Notes: a model not told the origin generated them from the letters alone. Shown: positions 8,657-16,870, counted from the stretch's first letter. The stretch: 64,000 nucleotides of DNA from Burkholderiales bacterium (GCA_003963005.1 RXJW01000046.1:62001-126000), one strand, 5' to 3'. Translations and numbers: made by a program.

Positions 8657-9163
8657 ATGAATGCTCCCGACACCGACATGCTGGACATGTCCCGTCCCGA
8701 TCTCAAGCGTCAAGGCTACGAGCTGCTCAACCGGCAACTGCAGTCCCTGCTCGAAGGTGAGCGTGACGGCATCGCCAACTTGGCGCAGTTCACGGCGTTG
8801 GTCTATCAAGCCCTGCCAGATCTGAACTGGGCGGGCTTCTATCTGCGCCGAGGCGAGACGCTGGTGCTCGGCCCCTTTCAAGGCAAGGTGGCCTGCGTGC
8901 GAATCCCCGTCGGACGTGGCGTTTGCGGTGCCTGCGCAGCGACCGGCAGCGTGCAGATCGTGCCCGATGTGCATGCCTTCCCGGGGCACATCGCCTGTGA
9001 CGGCGCCTCGAACGCAGAACTGGTGTTGCCCGTGCTGGTGGACGGCCAACTCGTGGCCGTCTTCGATTTGGACAGCCCGCAGTTCGGCCGCTTCGACGGC
9101 GTTGACGCCGCAGGTCTTGCGACGATGTTGGCAACGTTGGCCGCGGGCACTGATTGGCCTTGA
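8657..9163 (+). CDS. msrC: free methionine-(R)-sulfoxide reductase, GAF fold
   Basis: This 168-residue single-GAF-domain protein matches the fRMsr family (YebR/MsrC). The three redox cysteines of the family are present as C80 (KVACVRIP), C90 (GRGVCG) and C114 (HIACD), in the same order and spacing as in the Escherichia coli enzyme. An additional cysteine occurs at C93. The enzyme reduces free methionine-R-sulfoxide in the cytosol. It probably forms an oxidative-damage or thiol-related pair with the upstream cyclotransferase-like gene. Confidence 0.9.
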   Translation: MNAPDTDMLDMSRPDLKRQGYELLNRQLQSLLEGERDGIANLAQFTALVYQALPDLNWAGFYLRRGETLVLGPFQGKVACVRIPVGRGVCGACAATGSVQIVPDVHAFPGHIACDGASNAELVLPVLVDGQLVAVFDLDSPQFGRFDGVDAAGLATMLATLAAGTDWP

Positions 9164-9208
9164 GTTGCAGCGAGACCCGCCGTACCTGGGCGAGTCTCCG
9201 GTCTCGAG

Positions 9209-9637
9209 CTAGCTTTCGACCCCGAGCAGCACGCTCGACGCCTTGAAGACAGCGGTCAACTCGATGCCTTCAGCGACACCCAGCTCCTGGGCGCTGGCCC
9301 GGGTGACGATGGCCGTGAATTCAAGGCCTGGCGCCACCTCCAGCGTGACCTCACTGTTGACGGCGCCTTCCACCCACTGCCTGACCCGCCCCGTGAACTG
9401 ATTGCGCGCCGACAGCCGGATGCGGCTGCAGTCCGCCATCAGGATGATCGACGACGCCTTGACCAGCGCGAAGGCCGGTGAACCGGCCGCCAGCCCCAGC
9501 GACTGGGTGCTGTGGCGCGTCACGGTGGCGACCACTGTGTGGCCTCCTGCCACCTCCAACTCGATTTCATCGTTCACGGCGCCTGAGGTGATGGCGCGAA
9601 CGATGCCATTCAAGCAATTGCGGGCACTGGTCTTCAT
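9209..9637 (-). CDS. molbindin, two Mop/TOBE domains
   Basis: This 142-residue cytosolic protein consists of two tandem Mop (TOBE) domains, residues about 4-70 and 74-140. Each has the pattern SARNxxxGxVxxxxxGAVNxE followed by a V-A/T-x-V-T-R strand and a final KASS(I/V)(I/L)L. Mop proteins bind molybdate or tungstate oligomerically and buffer it in the cell. It is the last gene of the minus-strand molybdenum operon, 21 bp after the ModE-like gene. The ModC encoded upstream lacks a TOBE domain, so this protein may supply that function in trans. Confidence 0.87.
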   Translation of the reverse strand: MKTSARNCLNGIVRAITSGAVNDEIELEVAGGHTVVATVTRHSTQSLGLAAGSPAFALVKASSIILMADCSRIRLSARNQFTGRVRQWVEGAVNSEVTLEVAPGLEFTAIVTRASAQELGVAEGIELTAVFKASSVLLGVES

Positions 9638-9658
9638 GGTGCGTTTCTCCTGCGTTGG

Positions 9659-10024
9659 TCAACACTCGCCGAAATCAGCGACGACCTGGTTGAGCTGATC
9701 CACAAAGGCGGCATGCTGCGCAGTCAATGCGGCATACAGCTGCAGCAGGCGCTGCCCACGAGCCGTCAGGCGACTGAAGCCGCCCCCCTTGCCACCCTTG
9801 GACGCCGTCACCAGGGGCTCGCCAGCCAGGCTGGAGAGGCGAGACACGACATTCCACGCGCCGCGGTAGCTGAAACCACTGCGCTTGGCCCCCTCGGTCA
9901 GCGAGCCGGCGGCGTCGATGCAGACCAGCAACCAGGCCTGCCGAGGCGTCAACATCGCCGTGCCGCCGACGGTCAGGCACAACTCCGCACTGAGCGCGAG
10001 ACGGTGCGCGTCAGCCGTGCTCAT
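9659..10024 (-). CDS. ModE-like winged-helix regulator, N-terminal domain only
   Basis: This 121-residue protein corresponds to the DNA-binding half of ModE, a LysR-like winged helix. Key features are a recognition segment with SYRGAWNVVSRL near residues 52-63, and a GGKGGG-x-S-x-LTxRG wing. It lacks the C-terminal molybdate-sensing Mop domains, which are encoded separately by the next gene. Its first 14 bases overlap the end of the nifQ-like gene, so it belongs to the mod operon. A second lone ModE-type regulator is encoded at 14753-15160. Confidence 0.82.
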   Translation of the reverse strand: MSTADAHRLALSAELCLTVGGTAMLTPRQAWLLVCIDAAGSLTEGAKRSGFSYRGAWNVVSRLSSLAGEPLVTASKGGKGGGFSRLTARGQRLLQLYAALTAQHAAFVDQLNQVVADFGEC

Positions 10025-10502
10025 GGCGCTGGACGTTCACGACCTGGACCGCCGGTGCGGAAGCCCCCATGCAGTCGTCGAACTGGTCGCAGAGGCTGCA
10101 CTTGGGCGGCTTCAAGTCAGCGACGCCCAACGTGCGCCCCAGGCTCAGAAAGAGATGCCGCTTCCAGCGCAGGTCGTGCACGTTGCTCGCGAAGAGCGTA
10201 GGGAAGGCCAGTGCCATCAGCCGCGACACCTCCGCGCGGCCACTCAGGCCCAGGTCTTGCCACAGATGATGCGGCCCCATGCAGGCCGTGGCGAGGCAGC
10301 CGGCAAGCAAGGTGACGGCCGGGGCATCAGACGCCGCGTGCGCCAACAGATGCCGCTTCAGGGGCTCACGCCAAGGCATGCGGTCCTCGGACGCCGTCGC
10401 GAACCCAGCAGCCTGCACATGGGCCACCACGCGCGACCAGAGGGTCTGGTCTGTGGCAGCCCAGTCGCTCGGTGGCGCGACGGTGGATGCGTTCAGGGTC
10501 AT
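10011..10502 (-). CDS. NifQ-like protein
   Basis: This 163-residue protein resembles NifQ, which carries a Mo-Fe-S precursor for nitrogenase cofactor assembly. The family blocks HHLWQDLGL, a long RLM...FP..F..N segment, and WKRHLFLSLG are present. The C-terminal cysteine cluster reads C135-x2-C138-x5-C144. Classical NifQ has C-x4-C-x2-C-x5-C, so the first cysteine is missing. The ATG at 10502 overlaps the preceding stop by 4 bp. No other nif gene is visible in the window. A role in molybdenum trafficking outside nitrogen fixation is possible. Confidence 0.75.
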   Translation of the reverse strand: MTLNASTVAPPSDWAATDQTLWSRVVAHVQAAGFATASEDRMPWREPLKRHLLAHAASDAPAVTLLAGCLATACMGPHHLWQDLGLSGRAEVSRLMALAFPTLFASNVHDLRWKRHLFLSLGRTLGVADLKPPKCSLCDQFDDCMGASAPAVQVVNVQRHEHG

Positions 10503-11017
10503 AGCAGGCGAAGCTCGATGGTGTTGAGCCACTTCACATGCCGCGGGCCTGCCCGGACGTCACGGGCTGAGACCAGGGCGATGCGTCCTTCGCCTGCATC
10601 CAGCGGCTGGCCGTCCCGCTCGAACACCACGAGCACCCCAGGGCCAACCTCGGTGTTGATGAGCTCGGGCCATGAGAAGGCCACGCGGTAGCCGTCCGTC
10701 GCGCTGGCGATCACGGCCAGGTGCTTCCACTCGTGGCGACCCGTCGGAGCGAGGCCAGCCCGCTCGACCAGCGCGCTCAACCTCACGCCGCGCACGGTGG
10801 AGCTGCGCTCTTGGCCATCCACCTTGCGTGTGACGGTGAAGCTGCCGATCTGGTCCGCAGGAAAGGCCTTCAGGTCGTCCACGCTCACCGTCAGCGGCGT
10901 CTTGACCTCGCCTCTGATGGAGAGGCTCTGCGACGGGGTCTGGGCCAACGACTCGGTTGCGGGGCCAGCGAGGCAGGCGACCATGGCGACGAGGGCGAGG
11001 CGTCGGGAAAGCGTCAT
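10499..11017 (-). CDS. exported SUOX-like molybdopterin-fold protein
   Basis: This 172-residue protein has a signal peptide (about residues 1-26, ending SLAQ). A single domain resembling the oxidoreductase molybdopterin-binding fold follows, with SATDGYRVAFSWPEL and SARDVRAGPRHVKW. The only cysteine lies in the signal peptide, so a cofactor-ligating cysteine is absent. It is homologous in pattern to both repeats of the PEP-CTERM protein at 7003-8055. Its start is 1 bp after the modC stop and its stop overlaps the nifQ-like start, placing it inside the mod operon. A periplasmic molybdenum-related binding role is inferred. Confidence 0.75.
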   Translation of the reverse strand: MTLSRRLALVAMVACLAGPATESLAQTPSQSLSIRGEVKTPLTVSVDDLKAFPADQIGSFTVTRKVDGQERSSTVRGVRLSALVERAGLAPTGRHEWKHLAVIASATDGYRVAFSWPELINTEVGPGVLVVFERDGQPLDAGEGRIALVSARDVRAGPRHVKWLNTIELRLL

Positions 11018-11018
11018 G

Positions 11019-11738
11019 TCATACCGCCTTGAGCTCAGTGGGTTGGTGGGAGTTGCTTGCGACGTTGGAGGCCTCAGGGCTGACCATGCCGGCGCGCAGC
11101 ATTACGCGGTGCTGCCCGAAGCGGGCCAGGTCTGCCGGGTCGTGAGTGATCATCAGCATCGGGATGTCGATGCGGTCGAGCAGCCGCTCGAGTTCATCCC
11201 GCATGCGGTCTCGAAGCTCGGGGTCGAGTGCCGAGAACGGCTCGTCCAGCAGCAGGGCGCGCGGCTGGTTGACGAGGGCGCGCGCGAGTGCCGTGCGCTG
11301 GCGCTGGCCGCCGGAGAGCTCATGCGGCCGCTGCCCGGCGACTTCGGTCAGCTCGAACACGTTCAGCCAGTGGGCCACGGCCTCCTGCGCCGTGCGCCGG
11401 GGCGGGTTCAGCCAGCCGCGCTGCAGGCCGAAGCCGATGTTCTGGCGCACGTTCAGCCGCGGGAAGAGCGCGTAGTCCTGGAACAGGTAACCGAACCCTC
11501 GGCTGCGCGCCGGCAGGTTGATACGGGCGGCGCTGTCGAATAGCACGTCGTCGCCGAAGGCGATGCGCCCCTGGTCAGGCGTCAGCAGGCCGGCGATGGC
11601 CTGCAGCGTCAGCGTCTTGCCGGCGCCGGACGGTCCGTAGATGACGGTGCGGCGCGCATCGGTCTTGAACTGCAGGTCCAGCACGAACTCGCGGCCGTCG
11701 CTGCGCACGCGCTTGTGAAGGGCGACGTCGAAACTCAT
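11019..11738 (-). CDS. modC: molybdate ABC transporter ATPase
   Basis: This 239-residue ABC ATPase has Walker A GPSGAGKT (35-42), a Q-loop in LFQDYALFP (near 87), the signature LSGGQRQR (141-148), Walker B ALLLDEP (161-167) and a switch histidine in ITHD (199). Escherichia coli ModC is about 350 residues because it carries a C-terminal TOBE domain. That domain is absent here and may be replaced by the separate Mop protein of the operon. The start overlaps the modB stop by 4 bp. Confidence 0.92.
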   Translation of the reverse strand: MSFDVALHKRVRSDGREFVLDLQFKTDARRTVIYGPSGAGKTLTLQAIAGLLTPDQGRIAFGDDVLFDSAARINLPARSRGFGYLFQDYALFPRLNVRQNIGFGLQRGWLNPPRRTAQEAVAHWLNVFELTEVAGQRPHELSGGQRQRTALARALVNQPRALLLDEPFSALDPELRDRMRDELERLLDRIDIPMLMITHDPADLARFGQHRVMLRAGMVSPEASNVASNSHQPTELKAV

Positions 11739-12409
11739 GCCACGCCCCCGCGCACCTTGGACAGCCGGCCCGCCGCCAGCAGCACGGCAATGCAGGTGAC
11801 TGACGTCACGAGCACGAGCGCGTTGGCCTGGTCGTCCTGCCCCGCCTGCACGGCCTCGTACACGGCGATGGAGAGGGTCTGCGTCTTGCCGGGAATGCTG
11901 CCGGCCACCATCAGCGTGGCGCCGAACTCACCGAGGGCCCGCGCAAACGCGAGCAGCACGCCGGCCAGGATGCCGTGCCAGGCCATCGGCAACGTGACGC
12001 GAAAGAACACCGCCACCTCGCCCAGGCCCAGCACGCGGGCGGCCTGTTCCAGCTTCGGGTCCACGCCCTCGAACGCGGCACGGGCCGCCTTCAGTACCAG
12101 CGGGAAGGCCACGATGGTGGCCGCGATGACGGCGCCCTGCCAGGTGAAGATCAGGTTGATGCCGAAGGTCTCATGCAGCCAGCTGCCCAGCCAGCCGCGC
12201 TTGCCCACCACCACGAGCAGGTAATAGCCGAGGACGGTGGGCGGCAGCACCATGGGCAGCGTCAGCACCGCGTCGAGCAGGTCCCGGCCGACGAAGCGCG
12301 TGCGAGCCAGCGCGTAGCCTGCGGCCACGCCCAGCACGAGGTTCAGGGCCGTGGCCCAACCCGCCACCTTCAGCGACAGGGCCAGGGCGACCCAGGCAGA
12401 GTTGTCCAC
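11735..12409 (-). CDS. modB: molybdate ABC transporter permease
   Basis: This 224-residue inner-membrane protein has about five hydrophobic helices. Its binding-protein-dependent permease loop runs EQAARVLGLGEVAVFFRVTL, the EAA-type motif that contacts ModC. LPMVLPPTVLGYYLLV is characteristic of ModB. The start codon appears to be GTG at 12409, 12 bp after the modA stop. It works with ModA and ModC to import molybdate. Confidence 0.93.
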   Translation of the reverse strand: MDNSAWVALALSLKVAGWATALNLVLGVAAGYALARTRFVGRDLLDAVLTLPMVLPPTVLGYYLLVVVGKRGWLGSWLHETFGINLIFTWQGAVIAATIVAFPLVLKAARAAFEGVDPKLEQAARVLGLGEVAVFFRVTLPMAWHGILAGVLLAFARALGEFGATLMVAGSIPGKTQTLSIAVYEAVQAGQDDQANALVLVTSVTCIAVLLAAGRLSKVRGGVA

Positions 12410-12421
12410 GCGAGGGCCGCG

Positions 12422-13198
12422 TCAGGGCTTCTGGAAGCCGTACTTCGCCAGCACAGCCTGGCCGGCGGGCGAGACCACGAACTCGACGAACTTGCGTGAC
12501 GCGTCGGCATTCGGCCCGCCGCTGACCACCGCGATGGGGTAGCTGATCGGCGTCTCGGTCGGCACGGTAAAGGCGACCTTGACCTTGTCCTTCTGCACGG
12601 CGGCATCGGTCGCGTAGACGAAGCCCGCCTCGACCTCGCCGCGGGCCACGTAGTCGAGCGCCTGGCGCACGTTGACGGCGTAGACGGCCTTGGCTTCGAC
12701 AGCGGACCACAGCTTGGCGGCTTCGAGCGCACCCTTGGCGTAGCGGCCTGCCGGCACGCCCTCGGGCTTGCCCAGCGCCAGGCGCTTGACTTCCGGCTTG
12801 CCCAGGTCCGCCAGCGACTTCAGCACCACGGTACTGTCAGATGGCTCGATCAGCACCAACGTGTTGTTGACGAAGTTGCGGCGCGAGCCGGCCACCAGCA
12901 GGTTCTGCGCCTGCGCCTTGTCCATGGTTTCCTGGTCGGCGGAGGCGAACACGTCAACCGGCGCACCCTTGGCGATCTGGGCCAGCAAGGCATCGGATGC
13001 GGCGAAATTGAACTGCAGCTTGGTGCCCGGGTTCTGAGCTTCGAAGGCGGGTGCCAGCTCCTTGAACGCATTCGTGAGGCTCGCGGCGGCCGACACCGTG
13101 AGGTCGGCGGCTTGTGCGGCGAGGCTGGCCAGACCGAGCGAGGCGGCAAGGCTGGCGAGGACGAGGTGGCGACGCAGGGACGGGCGGCTCGCGTTCAT
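12422..13198 (-). CDS. modA: molybdate-binding periplasmic protein
   Basis: This 258-residue protein has a signal peptide (about residues 1-30). A type II periplasmic binding fold follows, with VSAAASLTNAFKELAPAF, VDVFASADQ and a C-terminal VSPAGQAVLAKYGFQKP, all typical of ModA. It delivers molybdate to the ModBC transporter and is the first gene of the seven-gene minus-strand operon. Its upstream region contains an AT-rich stretch, ATATATAGCC at 13240-13249, that may be a degenerate half of a ModE site. Confidence 0.94.
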   Translation of the reverse strand: MNASRPSLRRHLVLASLAASLGLASLAAQAADLTVSAAASLTNAFKELAPAFEAQNPGTKLQFNFAASDALLAQIAKGAPVDVFASADQETMDKAQAQNLLVAGSRRNFVNNTLVLIEPSDSTVVLKSLADLGKPEVKRLALGKPEGVPAGRYAKGALEAAKLWSAVEAKAVYAVNVRQALDYVARGEVEAGFVYATDAAVQKDKVKVAFTVPTETPISYPIAVVSGGPNADASRKFVEFVVSPAGQAVLAKYGFQKP

Positions 13199-13239
13199 GG
13201 GGTTCCTTGGCGAAGAGGGTCAGACGTTGGGGTTGCGAA

Positions 13240-13249
13240 ATATATAGCC
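13240..13249. promoter_or_regulatory. possible degenerate ModE half-site before modA
   Basis: The sequence ATATATAGCC stands out as AT-rich in a GC-rich context, about 42 bp upstream of the modA start. It resembles one arm of the ModE consensus. The partner arm, expected further upstream on the plus strand, is only CGTT and lacks the ATAT core. The spacing is therefore uncertain. Confidence 0.3.
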
Positions 13250-13316
13250 ATGCACAGCGCTTGGCGCCTATGCCCCTCCGAGTTGCCTGCGCTTGCCGGC
13301 AGCACAACCGGCACGG

Positions 13317-14621
13317 CTACCCGTGCCGGAGGCAGAACCGGGGTGTGTCCGATAGGGTCGCCTGCACCTCAGTGCGCAGCGCTGCCGCCAGGCTGGCAAG
13401 GCTTGCGCTGCGCAGCGGCATGTAGGGGCGCTCCTGCTTCTCGCAAAGGCGCTTGAGCTGCAACGCCGAGTCGTGGTCGATGCAGTCCACGGGGAACACA
13501 ACCAGGTCCGCCTTTGGCAGCTGGGCGGCCAGCAGCCCCTTGCGGCTCTCGATGCCGCCGTCGTGGTGGAGGAACTCGCCACCATGGCGCGCCACGAAGT
13601 CGCGGATCGACGGCGTTGAGCTGGGGCGGCCGCCGACGTACAGCAGGCGCTTGCCTTCGATGCCGTAGCGAATGGCATCGCCAGCGGGCTGTGCACTTGC
13701 ATGCAACTCGTCTTCAGCGGCGGCCAACTCCCGCGCAAGGGCATTGAGCTTGTCCTTGAGCTCCCGAACCTGGGCCTTCAAGGTGGCGGCTTCGCGCGCG
13801 GCAGTTTCGGCGGCTTCTTCTGCCCGTTCTCGGCGTGTCACCTGGAGCGAAATCAGCGCCGGCCCAATCGCCATGGCCTCCGCGCTGGCTCTTCCTTCAG
13901 CTCGGGCTGCAGCGAGCTGCGTCTGCAGGTCCAGCGAGCTTTGCAGCGCCTGCTCCCTGAATTGGTCACGCTCCTGCTGCAACTCGACCCGGCGTGCCTG
14001 CTCGCGCTCCAGGCGCTGATGCAGTTCGGCGTTTTCTTTCTCCAGCGCGACGAAGCGCTGCATTTCATGCCGGTTGGCCGAGCCCATCAGGTGGGACAGC
14101 ATGTGCACCGCGCCGAAGGCCGTCTGGCGCAACTCGGGTGTAACGAGCTTGTGCGTCAGCACCGCCCAGTACGCCCCCTGTATCTCACCCTGCTGCCAGG
14201 CGTTCTGCCAGCAGGCTGCCAGGTCCACCGGTGTCTTGGCTGCGGCGAAGGTCCGCACGGCGCCAGCGTGGCGCTGGTCGAGCGCCTTGTGCAAGGCCTT
14301 GGACGCGTCGCCACCCTGGGCCGCCAAACCGACAGCAGTGTGGTGGATGTCCAGGTCGGTGGCGCCCTCGGTAGCCATGTGCCGCGTCATCAATTTGCGC
14401 AGCTCGCTCGCCGTCAGGCAGGTGCCCAACACCGAGCAGTGCAGATGCGGATCGAGCTGATGCAGCTTGGCGCGGTGCTGCACGCCCGGTTCGGCTGCCT
14501 CGACTCGCGGTGCTAGGTCGTCGTCGCAGCAGGCTGCTGCCTGCAGAAGGAGCCGGCCGGTACTCGCCGGGCGATCTTCTGTGCTGAGGTCGAGCGCACG
14601 CCTGAAGGGTGGGGTTCGCAT
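13317..14621 (-). CDS. coiled-coil DUF2325 protein
   Basis: This 434-residue cytosolic protein has three parts. The N-terminal region (1-180) is helical with no known signature. A long coiled coil (about 185-320) is rich in E, Q, R and A. The C-terminal DUF2325 domain (about 325-425) has RLLYVGGRPS, HDGGIE and DLVVFPVDCIDHD. DUF2325 proteins have no defined biochemistry. The start lies 18 bp from a strong ModE-type palindrome and is divergent from a ModE-like gene, which suggests molybdenum-responsive control. Confidence 0.8.
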   Translation of the reverse strand: MRTPPFRRALDLSTEDRPASTGRLLLQAAACCDDDLAPRVEAAEPGVQHRAKLHQLDPHLHCSVLGTCLTASELRKLMTRHMATEGATDLDIHHTAVGLAAQGGDASKALHKALDQRHAGAVRTFAAAKTPVDLAACWQNAWQQGEIQGAYWAVLTHKLVTPELRQTAFGAVHMLSHLMGSANRHEMQRFVALEKENAELHQRLEREQARRVELQQERDQFREQALQSSLDLQTQLAAARAEGRASAEAMAIGPALISLQVTRRERAEEAAETAAREAATLKAQVRELKDKLNALARELAAAEDELHASAQPAGDAIRYGIEGKRLLYVGGRPSSTPSIRDFVARHGGEFLHHDGGIESRKGLLAAQLPKADLVVFPVDCIDHDSALQLKRLCEKQERPYMPLRSASLASLAAALRTEVQATLSDTPRFCLRHG

Positions 14622-14638
14622 GAGGGATAGGCCAGCAA

Positions 14639-14664
14639 TCGCAATATTTCATGAAATATAGCGA
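14639..14664. promoter_or_regulatory. ModE box
   Basis: A 26 bp inverted repeat has arms CGCAATAT and ATATAGCG separated by 8 bp. Twelve of 13 positions pair between the two halves. The layout of 8 bp arm, 8 bp spacer and 8 bp arm equals that of the Escherichia coli modA operator (CGTTATAT and ATATAACG). It lies 17 bp upstream of the DUF2325 start and 88 bp upstream of the second ModE-like start, so it could control either or both. Confidence 0.75.
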
Positions 14665-14752
14665 ATCACCAAAGCCGACGCTGCTGAGCGCCTGAACCGT
14701 GGGTGTCGCAAGTGGCAGTGCTGTAATTCGCGCACGACACCCAGCGCCTTCC

Positions 14753-15160
14753 ATGAGCACAGCCAAGACCGCTTCCGCAGCCAGCCCCGCCCGTGCAACC
14801 CGGGTCCGTCCCGAGCTACGGCTTCGCATGCGCGTGATGTGTGGCGACGTCAACGCCATCGGGCCGGGCAAGATCGAGCTGCTGGAGGCCATCCAGGAAC
14901 ACCGCTCGATCACCGCCGCCGCCAAGGCGCTGGGGATGTCCTACCGTCGCGCCTGGCTGCTCGTGGACGAGTTGAACCGCTCGCTCAAGGAACCCGCTGT
15001 CGAAACCGCGGCAGGGGGCGCTGGCGGCGGCGGAACAGCCTTGACCCCGATGGGGGTGAGGTTGCTGGGGCTGTACCGGGGCATCGAGTCGAAAGTGCAG
15101 GAGGCTTGCCGCGAGGACATCAAGCACCTCCTCGGCTTCGTGCAAGCCCCGCGTAGCTGA
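14753..15160 (+). CDS. ModE-like winged-helix regulator
   Basis: This 135-residue protein has a basic, disordered N-terminus (1-25). A ModE-type winged helix follows: IGPGKIELLEAI, then HRSITAAAKALGMSYRRAW as the helix-turn-helix (about 50-68) and a glycine-rich wing. It lacks the molybdate-binding C-terminal domains. The ATG at 14753 is used because upstream in-frame codons have no ribosome binding site. It is divergent from the DUF2325 gene across a ModE box and is the most likely protein to bind that box, together with the copy at 9659-10024. Confidence 0.83.
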   Translation: MSTAKTASAASPARATRVRPELRLRMRVMCGDVNAIGPGKIELLEAIQEHRSITAAAKALGMSYRRAWLLVDELNRSLKEPAVETAAGGAGGGGTALTPMGVRLLGLYRGIESKVQEACREDIKHLLGFVQAPRS

Positions 15161-15569
15161 GCTCGCTGCCTAGGGCGAACCGGTTGATGGTGACAGCAGC
15201 AACACAGGGCCACAGACGCATTCGCGAGTGCGTGCGCCTTTCGACATGCACGGCCGCCTGCCCTGACTGCTAGCGGGTCGGGTCGATGGCTAGGCAGGTA
15301 AGCGTGCCGCTTGCAGCGCCGGCCGCAAGGTTTGGCTTGATCTCTTCAAAGACCAATTCGTGGCGACGCGGACTCTCTGAGCAGCGCAAATCGCCCCGCT
15401 GGTCAAGACTTTGGAGTCTGCCCCGTATTGCGTGGGGCCTTACGCGGCACGGACCACGCCGAGCAGCCTCGTGAAGTTCGCCTCACAGGCCGCGCGCCTG
15501 CTTCGGCGGATCCCGCATCGCCCGGCACCAGCCTCGCCGGGGGGGCACGACCTGGCATCGAGCACTCGC
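15161..15569. other. gene-poor gap, 409 bp, with possible gene remnant
   Basis: No complete gene is seen. On the minus strand a short frame ending at a TAG (15270-15272) reads plausibly as the C-terminal end of a protein, with VFEEIKPNLAAGAASG. It has no start or intact upstream part, so it may be a relic of a deleted gene. An inverted repeat, CCCGGC (15521-15526) and GCCGGG (15536-15541), lies just after the LysR gene stop on the minus strand. It could aid termination, but it has no T-run. Confidence 0.35.
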
Positions 15570-16844
15570 TCAATCGGTCGTGCCATAGACCGTGGCGCCT
15601 CCCGGGCGGCTCAACACAGTCGTGTCGGCCACGACGCGGCGTATCTCCTGCATCAGCGCTCGCGCGCCGGGGGACGGGAAACAATGTTCACGCTGTGTGA
15701 GCCCGATCTGCCGGCGCGTGATCTCCATCGGGATCGCGAGTTCCACCAAGCTCCCGTTCAGGATCTCGTAGCGCAGCTGGTGGGCGGAGATGGCCGTCAC
15801 CATGTCGCTCTCAAGGAGCAGCGCACGCAGCACTGCCAGGTCGCCCGTCTCCACGGCAGGGACGGGCGCAGGGAGGTCCAGCGCAGCGAAGCACTGTTCG
15901 AAAAGCTCGCGAGAGGGTGCTCCTCGGCGTGACAACACCCATCGGGCGTTGCGCAGCGCGCCCAGGCCCTGGGTGACACGGGACAGCGGGTGACCTGCAC
16001 GCACGATGAGCGAGAGCCGGTCTTCGAACAGGGGCTCCACGGTCAGCTCCCGGGTCAGCTCGCCGGGCCGCAGAGCGCCCAGGATGAAATCCAGGTCGCC
16101 GCTGCGCAACGATGCCGCGAGCGCGTTGTAGGGACTCTCATCGGTGACGACATGCAGCCCGGGATGCTTGTCCAGCAGCGCAGCGATGGCCAAGGGCAGG
16201 ATGTGCGTGCGCCCCAGCGGCAACGCGCCCACGTACACGCTACCCGTCAACAAGCCTTCGCTGGCGGCAATGTCAGGAACGATGTTGCGCAGTTCTGCCA
16301 GCACCCGGCGGAAGTAGAAGGCCACGATCTCGCCGGCGGGCGTGGGCGCCAAGCCACGCGCAGTACGCTCGAACAGGGAGACGCCCAGTCGCGTCTCCAG
16401 GTCTTTCAGCGCGGCGCTCACGGCCGGCTGCGTGATGCCGAATTCGCGCGCAACAGCAGGCATGTTGCGCTTGTCCGCGAGGCTGGCCATCACCGCCAGC
16501 CGGCGCCCGTTCAGGATGGAGGCGAACAGCGATTTCGCGTCCGTGCCACCCTTGACGCCCCCGCGGGCCATCAACTGCGTACGCGCCGCCTCGAACTCGG
16601 CGTCGATGCGCCGCGCACGCACGAGCACGAGCTGGCCGTAGGCGTTGAGCGCGGTGCCCCTCGCGTGCCGTTCAAACAAGGGGCGCCCCAGTGCCGCCTC
16701 CAGTTCTGCGATGGAACGCGTGACCGCCGAAGAGACTCGGTACAGCGCCTCAGCCGCTGAGGCGATGCTGCCCGAGGCGGCTACCGCGCACAGGGCGTGC
16801 AGGTGCCGCAGGTTAAGGTCCAGCGATTCGACAGGGGTCGTCAT
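15570..16844 (-). CDS. LysR-family regulator with two HTH domains, gallate locus
   Basis: This protein has 424 residues, against about 300 for a usual LysR regulator. The extra length is a second N-terminal helix-turn-helix. HTH1 spans about 9-68 (SGSIASAAEALYRVSSAVTR). HTH2 spans about 113-172 (NMPAVAREFGITQPAVSAAL, then LGVSLFERTARG). The usual effector-binding domain follows from about 190. It is divergent from the aromatic-acid transporter, with 153 bp between them. By position it should regulate the downstream gallate genes, with gallate or a ring-cleavage product as inducer. The first HTH keeps the S-x-A-x-A-L pattern, so both may bind DNA. Confidence 0.85.
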   Translation of the reverse strand: MTTPVESLDLNLRHLHALCAVAASGSIASAAEALYRVSSAVTRSIAELEAALGRPLFERHARGTALNAYGQLVLVRARRIDAEFEAARTQLMARGGVKGGTDAKSLFASILNGRRLAVMASLADKRNMPAVAREFGITQPAVSAALKDLETRLGVSLFERTARGLAPTPAGEIVAFYFRRVLAELRNIVPDIAASEGLLTGSVYVGALPLGRTHILPLAIAALLDKHPGLHVVTDESPYNALAASLRSGDLDFILGALRPGELTRELTVEPLFEDRLSLIVRAGHPLSRVTQGLGALRNARWVLSRRGAPSRELFEQCFAALDLPAPVPAVETGDLAVLRALLLESDMVTAISAHQLRYEILNGSLVELAIPMEITRRQIGLTQREHCFPSPGARALMQEIRRVVADTTVLSRPGGATVYGTTD

Positions 16845-16870
16845 GGCTGTGAATCTTGGAGCGAGCGCCC

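Noticed and set aside
10011-10502. Evidence for nitrogen fixation from the NifQ-like gene
   Set aside because: No nifHDK, nifE/N/B or other nif gene is in the window and the cysteine motif is incomplete.
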